Assembly (NCBI GenBank): GCA_900208305.1
Contig: OAPG01000008.1
Coordinates: 828,128 to 892,127, forward strand
Length of the DNA stretch: 64,000 nucleotides
Direction: 5' to 3'
Origin: Melanopsichium pennsylvanicum
Lineage: Eukaryota > Basidiomycota > Ustilaginomycetes > Ustilaginales
In this document: positions 42,534 to 54,691 of the stretch, piece after piece
Layout of the letters: each line of letters starts with the position of its first letter
Position numbering within the stretch: the first letter of the stretch is position 1
Program-made: the position numbers and the translations under genes
The notes under the pieces: model-generated
Seen by the model: only the letters and a program-made list of their open reading frames with translations
The model's database searches: none
Told to the model about the DNA's origin: nothing

Positions 42534-45346
42534 ATGGTGGAAAAGCGTACCGCAACATCAAAAGTCACTGCTATGCGAGGGGCGAAGAAGCGCCGCCGCA
42601 CCGCCAAACACAACGGCGACGTCGTTGGCACGTCTGAAGACTCGCAAGACAGCAATCTCGACGACGACGACGATAACCATCATAGCAACGATGACGGTGG
42701 CGCTTCATTGGATGCAGCAGAAACTTCTACGGTGGCTTGTCAAAATTGTCGGAAACGCAAATCAAAGTGCTCCAAGACACAGCCCTGCTTTCAGTGTGTA
42801 AAGCTCAACGTTTCCTGCTTGTACACCGATCGCGGGCGTCCCGGTATGAAAATTGGTGCTGTCGAAGCGCTTGCAAATAGATTGTCCAATCTCGAGCAAA
42901 TGTTCTTAGGCCAGGGTCTATTGTTCCAGTCCTATCTTCTTGGCGATCAGGGTCAACAGTCTTCGGGTGCCAGCAGCCTTGCAGCACAATCGTCGCGCCT
43001 GAGAGAGACATACCTAGGCTCCGCTCGTGCTGCCTTGAAGCCGGCCAGATCACCATCAACAACACGTATCGCAAACACTGACGTCGCAACCCCTGATGTC
43101 TCTGGGATAAGCTCAAGACCTACAACGGTCGCGATTCCGCAAAGAACGAGGCTACCGCCGCCTCAAATTGTTGACGGCGTGGTGGAATGGTATTTTGCTC
43201 AAGTGCATCGATGGATACCCATCCTGGATCGGCAACAATTCGAGGAAAATCTAAGGAGGCAGTACAACAGCAGGACATCGAATATTGTGCTGCTCGCCAT
43301 GCTCAGCATTGGTCTTCGCTTGTGGCAGGATCCAGCCGCAGACCCTTATCGAGCTGCCAGCGCTGAGCATCGCAGCGCGGTTCTTCTCAGCGGCATGGAG
43401 AGCGTTTCAATCGAGACGCTACAGGCGCTCGCAATAGTGGCTTTCGACATCATTGGTAGCGGCCACGGTCCGTCGGCGTGGAGCGTGATCGGCAGCATGG
43501 CTCGAACCGTCGAGCAGATCAGGCTGAATGCAGAAGAAGAGGCGTCGGATGCTGATCGTTCAGAGCTGCCCGCCAATGAAGTCCTTCTGCGACGAATCCG
43601 CTTTCTCCGGCCCTCTCAGAACTGGGTGGAGGAAGAAGAGCGTCGCAGACTTTTCTGGTCCATCTTCATGATGGACCGATTTTGCAGCGTTACGACGGGC
43701 TGGAGCAACAGCCTGAGCATCCTGCATTGTCGCCGGAGACTCCCATGCGAAGGCTCTCTGTGGAGACTACGAACACTGGTGCACACTCCTTTCTTTGGGG
43801 ATGGAGTGAAGGCCCAATTCTTGTCTCGCGATTCTTCGCCGCGCCCACCAGGCTCGCCACAGGAGGGAGCTCATCATCAGCACAACGCGACTTCGAGCGA
43901 ACAAGATTCTAGCACCGACAGTATCGGTGGATTTGCTTACTGCATCGAGGCGACCGAGACTCTCAATCTGGTCACAAAATTTTTGCTGCAACATAGCCTT
44001 GCGTTCAAAGAGCAAAAAGAAGCCCAAAGATGGCTGATGCGCTTTCGAGATCTCGACCTACGCCTCATTAAGTAAGTCTGACCTTCACTGCCATGTCTAC
44101 ATCTCTCCCCCCGTTTCCCCTTGAGGTCTGTACTGACACCACGCTTTACACCTTTCACTTGACCAGGTGGCGTTTCTTCCTGCCCGAGAAGTGGCGTGAC
44201 GCTTCTGCGCCCAATCAGGATGGCATTCTCGATCCGAACCTGGTGCTTGCGCATCTGACGCACAATACAGCAGTAATTCAGCTGCACCAGTCCGTGGCAT
44301 TTCAGCCAAGTCAGCTTCGCCAGTTCTCCGTCGAATTGCCTCAAGCCTCATCACTACACTCGTGTCTAGCCGCCGCGAACGAGATCGGAACCATAGCACG
44401 ACACTTCCTCGATCAGGAAGCGGGCATCGTCAGTCCGCAAGTGGCGGTCTGCCTTTTCATAGCGGCGCGATCGCTCCTCACGCACTCTAAGGTCTGCCAC
44501 GTGCCAGTCCACTCCAGTTTTGAGACGCTTTCAGCAGCACTTCAGCTAGTTTCAGAGCGTTGGGTGAGCCCACACAGAATGGTTGCGCGAGAGGAAGCAG
44601 ACAGACCGCTCCCAAACCTTGCCTCCAGGCTCAGTGAAAGACTCTTGGTGGCAAAGGAATCGCTATGCACCGTTGGTAAAGTACCCCCGGCGATGAACAT
44701 TGAGCAACCGGTGTATTCAGATCATGCAGCACGAAGCAGAGCCAACAGCCTCGGCCCAGAACTGGACCCTGAAGCTCGGGGTCAGCAATTTCCTCAACAG
44801 GCGGGATCCTCGGTCGGGCGTAGCAATGGGAATCTTCACGTTCCCGGACAGCTTGATCACCCCTCTTTTCGAGCGGCTGAGCCCGATGGAAGTAATGGGC
44901 ATCCCGGTTTGCTCGACGCATCGTCTCATACTGTTGGCGATGCACAAATGATCGATCCGGATTTCACCCTGTTCACTCTACTTCCCGACTTCTTCGATCC
45001 AGTGCAGGCGCCTTTGATGTCAACAGCCGGACCGTCTGATCCAACGCAGAAAAACGAAGATCGATCCGAAAGGTCCCTGTGGCAAACAGCGCATAGTCCA
45101 GGTGCTTCGTTGATGCATCATCATGCCCCGCAACTGGATCGCGAGAGTTGCAACGGAAGCAATACTGAAAGTGTTTCCGAGGTAGACGACATGCTCGGAA
45201 TGTTGTTGCGAAATCAGAGCCAACTTTATGGTCAAGTAAGTTCATTCACCACACTCTCCCTCACAACATCCTCGTCTTCCGTGCTTATCCAGTCTGACAC
45301 CTTTGATTCCGACGATGACTACCACGTCACAGGATTTCCGCGTTAG
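42534..45346 (+). CDS. Zn2Cys6 transcription factor, likely cluster regulator
   Basis: Exon 1 is 42534-44071 and exon 2 44167-45346, joined by a 95-nt intron (GTAAGT...CCAG) that restores DLRLIKWRFFLPEKW; 905 residues. The binuclear cluster Cx2Cx6Cx5Cx2Cx6C occupies residues 69-95 (ACQNCRKRKSKC onward), preceded by basic and acidic stretches and followed by a linker and a short coiled region. The fungal-specific regulatory domain begins near residue 210 (VDGVVEWYFAQVHRWIPILD) and includes RRRLFWSIFMMDRF. A second possible intron, 45236-45292 (57 nt, GTAAGT...CCAG), is in frame, so the tail may exist in two versions of 886 or 905 residues. It lies in the middle of the CAZyme genes, which makes local control likely. 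Such factors bind CGG triplets; compare the inverted CGG/CCG elements at 49999 and 55450. Confidence 0.92.
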
Positions 45347-45900
45347 CCATTTTGACTCGGTATTGACCGGGATGCGCGGCGCACAACATCCTCAATGATA
45401 ATGCTGGCGCATCACGACGATCGGTATGCCACCCACGGCCATGGGAGGAAGGACCAGCTTGGCTTTGCGAGATTGCCGTGCCCTGTGTACTACATGCGAT
45501 TATGCGGCATGTCGGCCCGAGACTTCTGCCGATGAATGGCGCATGAACTCCCAGCACTGGCGGCCTTATATCATTCGACGGCACCGCAATTCGTCGCCAA
45601 GCTGTATTGCCGAAGACAATGAATCGAGCTTGTGGCCACAAATTGCATGATCTCCTAGAATGTGCGTTGCTGCTGAACGTCTTGGTACATGATGCTCGAC
45701 TTTGAGAGGAGCCCTCGATCTTGGTTATAATGCGCATTATGTCGAGTCTGAGCAAATTCTCGCCAATGAAAGTATATTTTGGATGGTCTCTACCGCAGAA
45801 GTCTCGTGTTTGAGATCGAGTGTTGCTCGCAATTCCGTTCGACCCTTCAAGTTGACATTCGAGTTGATTCCATTTTCAGCGACGGCCACTTTGCACGGAA
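45347..45900. other. Intergenic region upstream of the carboxylesterase
   Basis: 554 bp, no gene or clear motif. Confidence 0.5.
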
Positions 45901-47686
45901 ATGACAGCCATCAACACATTCTGCCCAGCCTTTGCGATTCTTTTCTCGCTAATTCTGTGCAGTTGTCCGCTTCGAGTTTTTGGACGGTCAAAACCACTTG
46001 CGGAGACGGTTAATGGCACTTTTCGAGGTCTTCATCTACCCAATTTTGACCAGGACCTCTTTCTTGGCGTTCCTTTTGCTCAGAAGCCAATTGGCGAACT
46101 CCGACTCAGCCGTCCCGCTTTCCTAAACTCCTCTTGGGAGGGGATCAGATCTGCTGAGCGCCGTGGGTTCAGCTGTCAAGGTTATGCTGGATTCGCTCAA
46201 GGTCTCACCATGGCAGAAGGTAAGATATCATCTTGGAGCACCTTCCGGACGATTGCTTACATTGTTTGCCGAGAGCTAACTTCTTCTATCCCATGTGGAA
46301 CGATAAGACTGTCTGACGCTTGACATAGTCAGACCGGCGAATGTGACGGCTCGAAGCAAGCTCCCAGTGCTTGTCTGGATTTACGGGGGAGGCTTTACAG
46401 CTGGCGGTAGTGCGGATCCTCGATACAATACATCTTTCATCGTTCGAGAGTCTGTCAGAATGGGCAAACCCATCATGGCAATTTCGATCAACTACCGAGT
46501 TGGCGCTTGGGGATTTTTGGCTTCAAAAGAGATTCGAGATGCCAAAGCAAGCAACATTGGTCTTTACGACCAGCGTCTTGCCCTTCGATGGATCCACGAA
46601 AACGTTGCGGGCTTCGGTGGCGATCCCGACGCTGTTACCATCAGTGGAGAGTCGGCAGGAGCCTTCAGTGTTGGCTATCACCTCGTCGGTTTTGGCGGAA
46701 ACCACGACAATCTCTTTCGAGCTGCAATACTACAGAGCGGTAGCGCACTTGGACCAGCTCTCAACTCCATTGATCACTTGCAGGGCTCATATCAGCCTAT
46801 ATACGACAACATTACCAAGGTCGTCGGCTGCAACACCTCAAAAGACTCTCTCGCGTGCCTGCGCTCAGTACCATTTGAGAAGCTCTCGAGGGCTTTTGAG
46901 CCGTTCGTCCTGACCCCGGTTTTGGATGGAGACTTCCTTGACAAGCTTCCATCGCAATCATACGCCAAAGGTGAAGTCGCTGATGTTGCAATGCTGATAG
47001 GAGCCAATACGGATGAAGGCACAGCTACTTTCTTCGGCCCACGAGGCACCTTGAACAATGAGACCGATGTCGCAACCTACGTCTCGAGTCTCGGCCGCGG
47101 GCTTGATTCCAAAGAAACCAAAACAATCATGGCTCTTTACCCGGATGACCCGCGCCAAGGCTGTCCTTTCAACACGGGTAATCAACGTTTCGCGCACCAG
47201 AATGGCCAGCAGTATAAGCGAGGTGCTGCGATCGCAGGCGATTCGGCCATCATTGCAGGACGTCGTGCATCAGCACAGTACCACGCGTTGAGCAAATCTA
47301 CGTACTCTTACCGATTTGATCAACCTCCCTGGAACGGTATAGAGGTGCTTGTAGCCACGGAGCCGCCAGTCTATTCAACTCACTACGCCGAAATCTGCTT
47401 TGTGTTCAATCTGGATCCAGAGCTATCTAGGAACAACAGCAATTGGATTGGACCCTACAAGTCCTATCACCATCTCGCTGCTCAGATTTCAAATGCGTGG
47501 ATCTCGTTTGTCCACGAACTTGACCCTAATCATGATGGAAGTCATCTGCCGCAGTGGCCAGCTTATTCAACAGCCTCGCCTACCAACATGGTGTTCACGG
47601 CAAGTGGAAGCCACATTGAACCCGACGATTGGCGCGCGCCTCAACTTGCTTATTGGACCGAGATTTGGAGAGCCTTGAAGACGTAG
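45901..47686 (+). CDS. Secreted type-B carboxylesterase/lipase
   Basis: Exon 1 is 45901-46219; the intron 46220-46307 (GTAAGA donor, CTAAC branch site, unusual AAG acceptor) is followed by exon 2, 46308-47686. The splice restores the family motif EDCLTLDIVRP, which fixes the junction; 565 residues. Residues 1-28 are a signal peptide. The alpha/beta-hydrolase signatures are the oxyanion-hole GGGF, nucleophile Ser222 in GESAGA, the acidic ANTDEGT and the catalytic His of THYAEICFVF. All catalytic positions are intact. In this cluster it may remove acetyl, methyl or feruloyl esters from a polysaccharide, but type-B enzymes also include broad lipases, so the substrate is open. Confidence 0.92.
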
Positions 47687-48457
47687 CCAGCATTCACCTA
47701 CTGGCTGGGACAATCAACTCACATTGTGTGGCCATCCACATTACCTGCCAGAATCAGCGTCGAGCTAATCCCACTTTGTGGTTCAATTATTTTACAGGCT
47801 CATCAATTATGTCTGTTGTCCGGATAGCGAGACGAAAGTGTGGATTTAAAATTTGAGATTGGTGTCCTTTCCACACAAATTCGATTTAGTGCCGTGTCAC
47901 ACAATTTAATAACTTGACGGAATTGCGGAGAGAAGTGAATCTTATGGCTACGTACAATAAGGTAACTGGGCTGCGGGGAACGCGCAGCTCGTGGAAGACT
48001 GCTTACTAATCTGGACCAACAGTCACGTGCCATGCCAGAGTGACACAGAAACTGATGATAGGTCTCACATACAACACTGATTGACGAAGCTTGTGCAACA
48101 CTTGAGATTCGGCCACAACGTCAAAGTTAAGTCGTGTCTAGACACATGGAATGTCGGTCGCACCAGAACGTTGTTCAAGAAAAGTGTCATGAACGAGATT
48201 CGCAATAAGCAGTTGAGCAGAATCGTTTCGTCACACATCAGCAAGGGCAGCACAAATATTCCATTTCTTATATCCACGAGGGGTGGATGCAACATGACAT
48301 TACGCTCAAGATCTGATAGCCAGCCCAGCAAAAGGTTGGCATGACTATGAGCTGAGAAGCGTCATTTTCCATTTTTAGGTCCCGAAGCAGTTCGGAAGTC
48401 GAGCTAGTGCAAAAATGAGGGTCAACGTTCTGTCTAGGTCGTTGAGTCTGTCGTGGA
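47687..48457. other. Convergent intergenic region
   Basis: 771 bp between the carboxylesterase and the first lyase gene. No gene or repeat recognised. Confidence 0.5.
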
Positions 48458-49855
48458 CTAAGCGGTGGCATTGTACGGCCAGAGTAGATCACCCCATGAC
48501 GGCAAATCTGCGCTTGTAACGTGCCCTTCGGAAGGCGCAAGCTGTTTGATCTCTTCGATGGTTTTGCTTTTAATGCGGAGACGCTGGCGGTATTGATAGT
48601 AAATCAGATCGTAGACCGGTCTGTTCAAGCCGCGGGATATGTTTGCAATCGTCTGCCAAGGGCCATTCACCAAGACAGCTTCACATCGGTAGAAAGAAGG
48701 ATCATACGATACGGTTCTGTTAGCGTTATACGCTCCTGCGTACTCGGCTCCACGGAGGAGGAGATTGTTGTGGTCCCGCCACATATCACCACCTTGAGAC
48801 AAGATTGTTTTCGCGGCCAGGGACGTCCATCCGAGCGCAACTTGAGCATGACCTGCGGGCAGTGCCGGAATAGAAAGGGTGTAGTAAGACTCTAAATCAG
48901 TATGGGTGACGGGAATATGCAGCCACCAAAAAAGTTGCCATCTCCTTGTACTTACCTTGATCGCGACCGGACTCGCCGTTTTGGCCAGTTCGTGTGTCGA
49001 AGTTAGCCTCGAAGCCAGCGCAGGGATCGTTCTGCAGCATGTCGAGCGCGTAATTGTACATGGATACATCTTCGAGATATACTGCGTAGTTGAGCAAGGC
49101 CGCAATACTTGCCATTCCATAGTTTGCCTGTCCAATAGGGATCGACTGGCGTGCAAAGAGCCAGTAAAGCTGAACAGAGAATCCGCTACCACCTCTCCAT
49201 GATGCGCCTGTTTCTGTCCAATTGCCCTCCCAACGCATGATCTCGGCCGCATTGACGAAAAGAAGCCCCTCAGTACCTAACAGCAAACTGCGGTCAGTCC
49301 CAATAATGTCGGTGAGATTGCTTCCCCAGCCATCGAGAATTGATGTGGAGACATTGTGGTGCGCAGGGTCTCGAGTAATGTACCACATGAGCGCGTTCTG
49401 CCATGCAGCGCGGGCATCGCTGGTGAATGAAGTGTAGTTACTGATTCCTCCTCGTGAAATGACGGGGTAGGGACCTTTCATTTTGTATGAAGAGAGCGAG
49501 TAGGAGTCTGTGCTGAAATTGGAAAAGGCTGAGTACCAAGGCTCTTGCTTGCTTGCCACACCAATGCGCATGCGCTCCAAGTCGTCGTGAGTGTGCCAGA
49601 GCCCAGGGTGTTGGAACTCGTTAGGACGTTTCTTGTAATATTTGACATTGGCCAGATTTGTGGGTGGTATGGGTCCGTTGAGCCCAGGAACGTCTCGAAC
49701 CAAAGCATGAACCACATTAGCCACCACAAAAAACAGCAGAGAGAAGTACAACTGGCAGTGGGAACAGAAAAGCTTGCTCGAAGTCAGTTGCGGCTGTCAA
49801 GCTTCAATAAGGGTATCCAGGCCCTACATGTCTGGGCTGATCTTACCTTGATCAT
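48458..49855 (-). CDS. Secreted alginate-lyase-fold protein 1
   Basis: Three exons on the minus strand: 49855-49847 (only MIK), 49751-48956 and 48852-48458. The first intron (95 nt) joins MIK to LYFSLLFFVVANVVHA, creating a clean signal peptide; the second (103 nt) joins RDQ to GHAQVALGW, restoring the RDQxH motif of the Alginate_lyase domain (PF05426 type). 399 residues. Other family marks are HPGLWHTHDDLERMR near the start, NALMWYITRD, and IGQANYGMASIAALLNYAVYLED. The fold is an (alpha/alpha) toroid found in PL5/PL38-like polyuronate lyases that cut by beta-elimination and leave 4,5-unsaturated ends. Fungal members are poorly characterised; the substrate could be glucuronan or another polyuronide rather than alginate. 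Paralogue at 53275-54691. Confidence 0.88.
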
Positions 49856-50739
49856 CTTTTGCACGGGCTCAATTGCTTGTAAATTGGAGGGATATGAAGT
49901 TTGGAAGAACGAGAGCGCTAACTGTTTGTTATAAATGGGTCTCGGATTGCTCGCTAGATGCTGTTGTCCAAAACTGTGAATTCGGGCATCGTTCTCCAAA
50001 ACGGCGAAGTCGAGCTCAATTCGCCGAAATTGCCGTTCGGGGAACCCCACGGGGTCAACGGCCCGGAAGTCTTTCCGTCACCGAAAGCAACATAAGATGG
50101 AAAACAGCATTGTATGTCTTGCCGTGAGCTGCAATAAGCCTCAACCTTTGCATGCTAGATGCCCAAACGTCTCGTGACCCTGATTAGCACTCAAAGCGCT
50201 CTGTGATAGTCTGCTGAAGATGGATTCCGATGCAAAAGCAGTACATAAATTGGTATTACTCCTCTACTTGACCACGCTTGACAGGCGCGCGTTGTAAATA
50301 GAAGTTCTGTGTTGAGACAAATTTGACTCTTCGCTTTGAACAGTCTGAACTGTGTGGTTTGTGGTGACGCAGATGGCAAACAGACTTTTGGTTCTTTACG
50401 CCATCTTGGAAGGAGGTGCATGGTGGATGAGAATTTTGGCGGTAAGGTCCTCGGAGAGGCGGATCAAACGCGTTTTACTGAAAATTTGACAATCTCGGAG
50501 ACGACCCGTGACTTTGGCCGAACTCGCGCGGCGTTGACCAAGCTTTATGTGCAGAAGCTCATGTTATCAAGCCTTGTCTGCGCTGACGTCCGCCTTCTTG
50601 AGGCAGCATCTTCACTGAGCTGCAGAGAATGCCAATCAAATCATACAACAGCGCAACGCGAGAAGCTCAGAGCTGAAAATCGAACAAAGAGCCAAAGTGT
50701 GAGCCAGATCCCTAAAAGCTGACCACTCTTGGTAGTCGG
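49856..50739. promoter_or_regulatory. Divergent promoter, lyase 1 and GH88
   Basis: 885 bp shared by the lyase gene (minus) and the GH88 gene (plus), so the two could be co-regulated. It contains the inverted CGG element at 49999-50031 and GC-rich boxes around 50035-50065, including a CCCCAC (GTGGGG) core that could bind a CreA/Mig1-type repressor. Confidence 0.6.
49999..50031. promoter_or_regulatory. Inverted CGG/CCG element, copy B
   Basis: AAACGGCGA (49999-50007) and CGCCGAAATT (50022-50031) enclose a perfect inverted repeat, CGGCGAA-N11-TTCGCCG (50002-50026). The layout fits a dimeric Zn2Cys6 factor. It lies 144-176 bp upstream of the lyase 1 start. Confidence 0.55.
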
Positions 50740-52261
50740 ATGCCGACGCCTATCCCATCATCCATCATCATAACACCAGATCACCCCATTTCAACGAGCA
50801 TCATGATGTATTCATCTATCACCAAAACATACAACGGCCATGGCACGCTAGTCGTTCCGGCGTCAGATACTCTGACGTTTTGCAGCACATTTCTCCTCGC
50901 CGATTCTAATGTTGCAAAGATTTGGGCCGTCGCACAACCCGCGCTAGATAAGGTGAGTGCGAGATTGTCAAATACCTATCTCTTTGCTCTGTCTGCGTTC
51001 TAATCGTGTCTGTGTTCTAATTGTTTCTCCCTATTCAGCCTGAACCACCTTCCTCCATGCCAGAGTACACACTGCCGGGCGAGTCAGCATACCAAAGCAC
51101 GTCGGCCAGTTTTTGGACCTCAGGTTTTTTCCCTGGCTCGTTGTATTTGCTCTACGAGCGCCAGAAGAGATGGCCTTCCAAAACCATCGCCAAACCTGAC
51201 ATTGCCACACTCCACCGCGCGTGTAAATGGTGGTCCGAAGCGCTGCATGAACAGGCGCACCAGAAAGGCACACATGACCTTGGATTTCTCATCCAGCCTT
51301 GGGCACAATTAGGATGGCAGCTAGACAGCGATTCGACCTGTCGTGATTCGCTCATAGTTGCAGCACACGGCCTTGCGGATCGCTTCGACAAGCGCGTCGG
51401 AGCCATTCGCAGCTGGGACACGTGCTTTACCAAACGATACGCCTTTGCGGATCCGTCCAAAGATTATCTCGTGATCATCGACAACATGATGAGTAAGTTA
51501 GCTAAGTCAGCCCTTCCCTCGGTAACAAAAGCGTTTGTGCTAACTCAAATCGTTTTACAGACCTGGACCTACTATTTTTTGTTGCAAATATGACTGGAGA
51601 CTCCAGGCTCGCAGAGATCGCAACCACCCATGCTCTTACCACCCTCAAGTCTCACGTTCGGGAAGATTACAGCACCTGCCATGTCGTGAATTTTGATCAG
51701 GTCACGGGCAATATCAAAGAGCGAATGACCAACCAGGGCTACAGCGACGACAGTTGCTGGTCTCGCGGACAGGCATGGGGGATCGCCGGTTTCGCACAGG
51801 TTTATGCTTGGACGAAAGATAAAAGATTCTTGGAAGCCTCTAAAGGCCTCGCCGACTACTTCCTCCGACGAATTCCAGACGACGGTGTTCCGAGCTGGGA
51901 TTTCGACGCACCAGGGTCGAACGAGCCAAAGGACACTTCAGCTGCAATGGTTGCTGCCTACGGACTCATCGTCTTGTTTCAAGTCGATCCACTCGATTCG
52001 AGCAAGTATTTGGCATCAGCCCTAAATTTGGTTCAAGCTGTTTGCATGCATTCTTTCAGTAAGCCCGAGGCAAAATTTATTGCATCAAGCTCGTCTGGCA
52101 CGCCGATCGTTGATTCGGGCGGACATGATACCATTCTCCTCAATGCAACCATCAACAACTACGAGTTTGCTCCAAGGAGGTGGGCCGACCACGGTCTTGT
52201 CTATGCTGACTATTATTTCCTGCTGGTTGGAAACAAGCTGCTCGACATGGGATTGCTTTAA
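50740..52261 (+). CDS. GH88 unsaturated glucuronyl hydrolase
   Basis: Exons are 50740-50952, 51039-51492 and 51561-52261, with GTGAGT and GTAAGT donors and CAG acceptors; 455 residues. The family pattern is clear: FWTSGFFPGSLYLLYER, THDLGF with Asp151, IIDNMMNLDLLFF with Asp219 (the codon at the second junction), SWSRGQAWGIAGFA-type motif (here CWSRGQAWG) and DTSAAMVAAYGL. The two Asp residues correspond to the catalytic pair of bacterial UGL. The enzyme removes a 4,5-unsaturated glucuronic or galacturonic residue made by a polysaccharide lyase. It has no signal peptide, so it should work inside the cell on imported oligosaccharides. It shares a promoter with lyase 1. Confidence 0.93.
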
Positions 52262-53274
52262 GCCTCGTCGTCAAAAGATTGCACTCAATGGAAAGATTTC
52301 AACCTGGCGGAACGGGACGCTATAGTATATGCGAGCTATGTTGCAAAAGGGTCTTTTCCGCTTTATGCAACGCGAATTGCATGTTTCTGACCTGCAAGTA
52401 TTGGTATTGTCTCTGCTTTTGTAATCTATGGTATCGCAGCATGTGTAGACGAAGAGTTGAGAGCAGGTCACGTTCCCCAAATTTTCAGAGATAATGGCAA
52501 ACGAGTGAAAATCGATGTCTGACCCCTATTGAGCCAAATTTAGGCGCTTACAGCCAACTTTTGAGAATTGCAAGGCATAGTAGGAACGACGAGTAACATC
52601 AGAAAGAGGTGTAGTGAAAAACGTTGCATCAGAGCCAGTATTGAAATATGAGCAGAAAGCAAAGGAAAGAGATTTGATCTCATTAGATTATTCTGTCCCT
52701 GGTTGTCAACACTCTAAGAAGCTGTGTCACATGCAGTGGGGCTACTCATCATGTTTCATCGCCCAGCTCAGATGTGGTCGGGATATATATGTTCCTCAAA
52801 CAAATAGATACTGTCACCGCTTACTCACTCTCCGAGCGAAACAAGGGGTTATTTGTTCTGCAGCTGTCGAAAATGGCAGATTGAGGCAAGTAAGCATCAT
52901 CTCGGCGGCTCATCAACAGCTTGGTCTGTTAAGTCGGAATGAGGAGGTGAGAAATCCGCTAGCTCAGACATTTTGCCGAAACATTTTGCGCAAACTTGGA
53001 GTGGTAGGTTTCTCGAGAACAGTGCATTACATTTCTTCCAACACAGTTCAAACGTGTTGGGTAGGAAGATCATTTACGGAAATCTTGAACATTGAGTACT
53101 GGCAAAGAGATACCTGTCTCGGCAAGCGTCAGCATATGAGGCTGACCATCTCTGTTCGAGCTTTGTTTTGTGCTCGACATTGGAACGAAACGCCAGCACC
53201 ACGAGAAACATACCAATTCACGACATGAAAAGAGAGGCAATATTCGCGACTTCGGCCCGCCTGAATTTGCCGTC
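52262..53274. other. Convergent intergenic region
   Basis: 1 kb between GH88 and lyase 2. A 204-codon frame (52614-53228) lacks an early ATG and any motif, and is not called. Confidence 0.5.
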
Positions 53275-54691
53275 TTAATTTTGTGTCTCAGCATCACTTC
53301 CGTCGAGGGAGTACATCAGGGTACCAAATCCGAGTTGGTCGTAACCGCCACTGTTCGGGCCATATTGGCCACCACCTCCTTCGGCTCCGCCATTGGCCTG
53401 CCTGACTTTGTCCGCATACAAGGTTGTGTAGGTACCTGGAAGCTTGCGCTTCACTACGAATTCGTTGTAGTACATCTCCCACATTGGTCGGATGTCGCCG
53501 CGGCTGATATTTGAGATCGTTGTCTGATTGTACTCCACTTTCCCAGACGAATCGATTGCAACGTATGGCGTATATTGAACGTTGTTTCCTAGATTGTACT
53601 TGGCAGTGTATTCGGCGCCCTTGAGAATCAAACTGTCATTGTAAGCCCAAACATCATCGCCTTGGTTGAGTGCAGACGTGGCAAAAGGTCCGAGCAAAGC
53701 AAGATCAAGCATGGAATGCGCTTGGTCGCGACCAGCCTTAAAAAAATTGCAAAAAAAGGAGGTCAGTCAAAGCACGAGTAGCAAGACTTTTGAATTTGAC
53801 AGGAGCTTACCTCTTGTCCCTGGGCGGTCGAATCGTTGTAGGTCGTCCAGAGATAATTGTGGATCGAGCCTCTGCCTTTTCCGTTGTAAAAGTAGTTCAG
53901 AGCGAAATCATAGGTTGTGCGGTTGTCCGAAACGACGCCGATCGCCAACGCGGACCCATAATTGCAGAGATCCCAATTTGCCCAATAATGAACATCGTCA
54001 GCACCATATCCATTATGCTGTGTCAAGAACGCAAGGTTGCTCGGCAGAAAGACGTCGGTGAGGAGGGTGATGGCCGAAGTCAAATTTTGAGCAGAGAAGC
54101 CAGAGTAATCCCTGAGAAGCTCCACGACGTTCGCAAACTGGTAGCCATAAATTCCGGCAGCCAAGTAGCGATCCGAACTAATTCCTGCAATAGATTTCAT
54201 TGTAGAAGACCATGCGTTGACGATGGCAACAGCTTCATCAGCATAGGCTGAGTCGTTGCTTATCTTCCAACGAAGGGCATGCCTGCAGCCATCGTTTGTA
54301 ACGAGTGGATTGGAGATTGAAGCATGAGGATTAGCAAGCTCGATCTTATACATTCGCGGAACGTTGTTGGGATGAGAGCAACTTACTGGTAGGCTGCAGC
54401 AAAGTCACGAAAAGCATTGCTGAAATTTTGGGTACAGCCAGCGTTGGAACCGCGGCATAGCCCCTCCACGGGCGAAGCCACGTAGCCTAGCTTCGAGTTC
54501 GAGCTGTTGGTCAACACCTGGTATCCTTTGACCCATGGCTGAGAGTTGGTTGCGAGCTTCGACCTTATTCTTGCAAAATCGTCCTCGTTGTGCAAGAGAC
54601 CAGGATGACGAAAAGATTCCGCACGTGGAAGTACTGCGGCGCTAGAAACGCTGGCTGCTAAAAAGACTTTAAGAAGAGAAAGGAACAACAT
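53275..54691 (-). CDS. Secreted alginate-lyase-fold protein 2
   Basis: Three exons on the minus strand: 54691-54387, 54282-53811 and 53736-53275, joined by introns of 104 and 74 nt; 412 residues. The ATG at 54691 gives a signal peptide (MLFLSLLKVFLAASVSSA). Splicing restores AAYQHALRWKISND and then QGQEAGRDQAHSMLDLALLG, the same blocks as NALMWYITRD and GRDQGHAQVALGW in lyase 1. Further family marks are HPGLLHNEDDFARIR, VHYWANWDLCNYGSALAIGV and YFYNGKGRGSIHNY. Predicted role: secreted polyuronate lyase or lyase-like carbohydrate binder. The intron positions differ from lyase 1, so the two are old paralogues rather than a recent duplication. The last intron's acceptor is AAG after a T-run. Confidence 0.87.

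Noticed and set aside
52614..53228. A 204-codon frame between GH88 and lyase 2
   Set aside because: No ATG near its start, no domain, no leader; likely chance.
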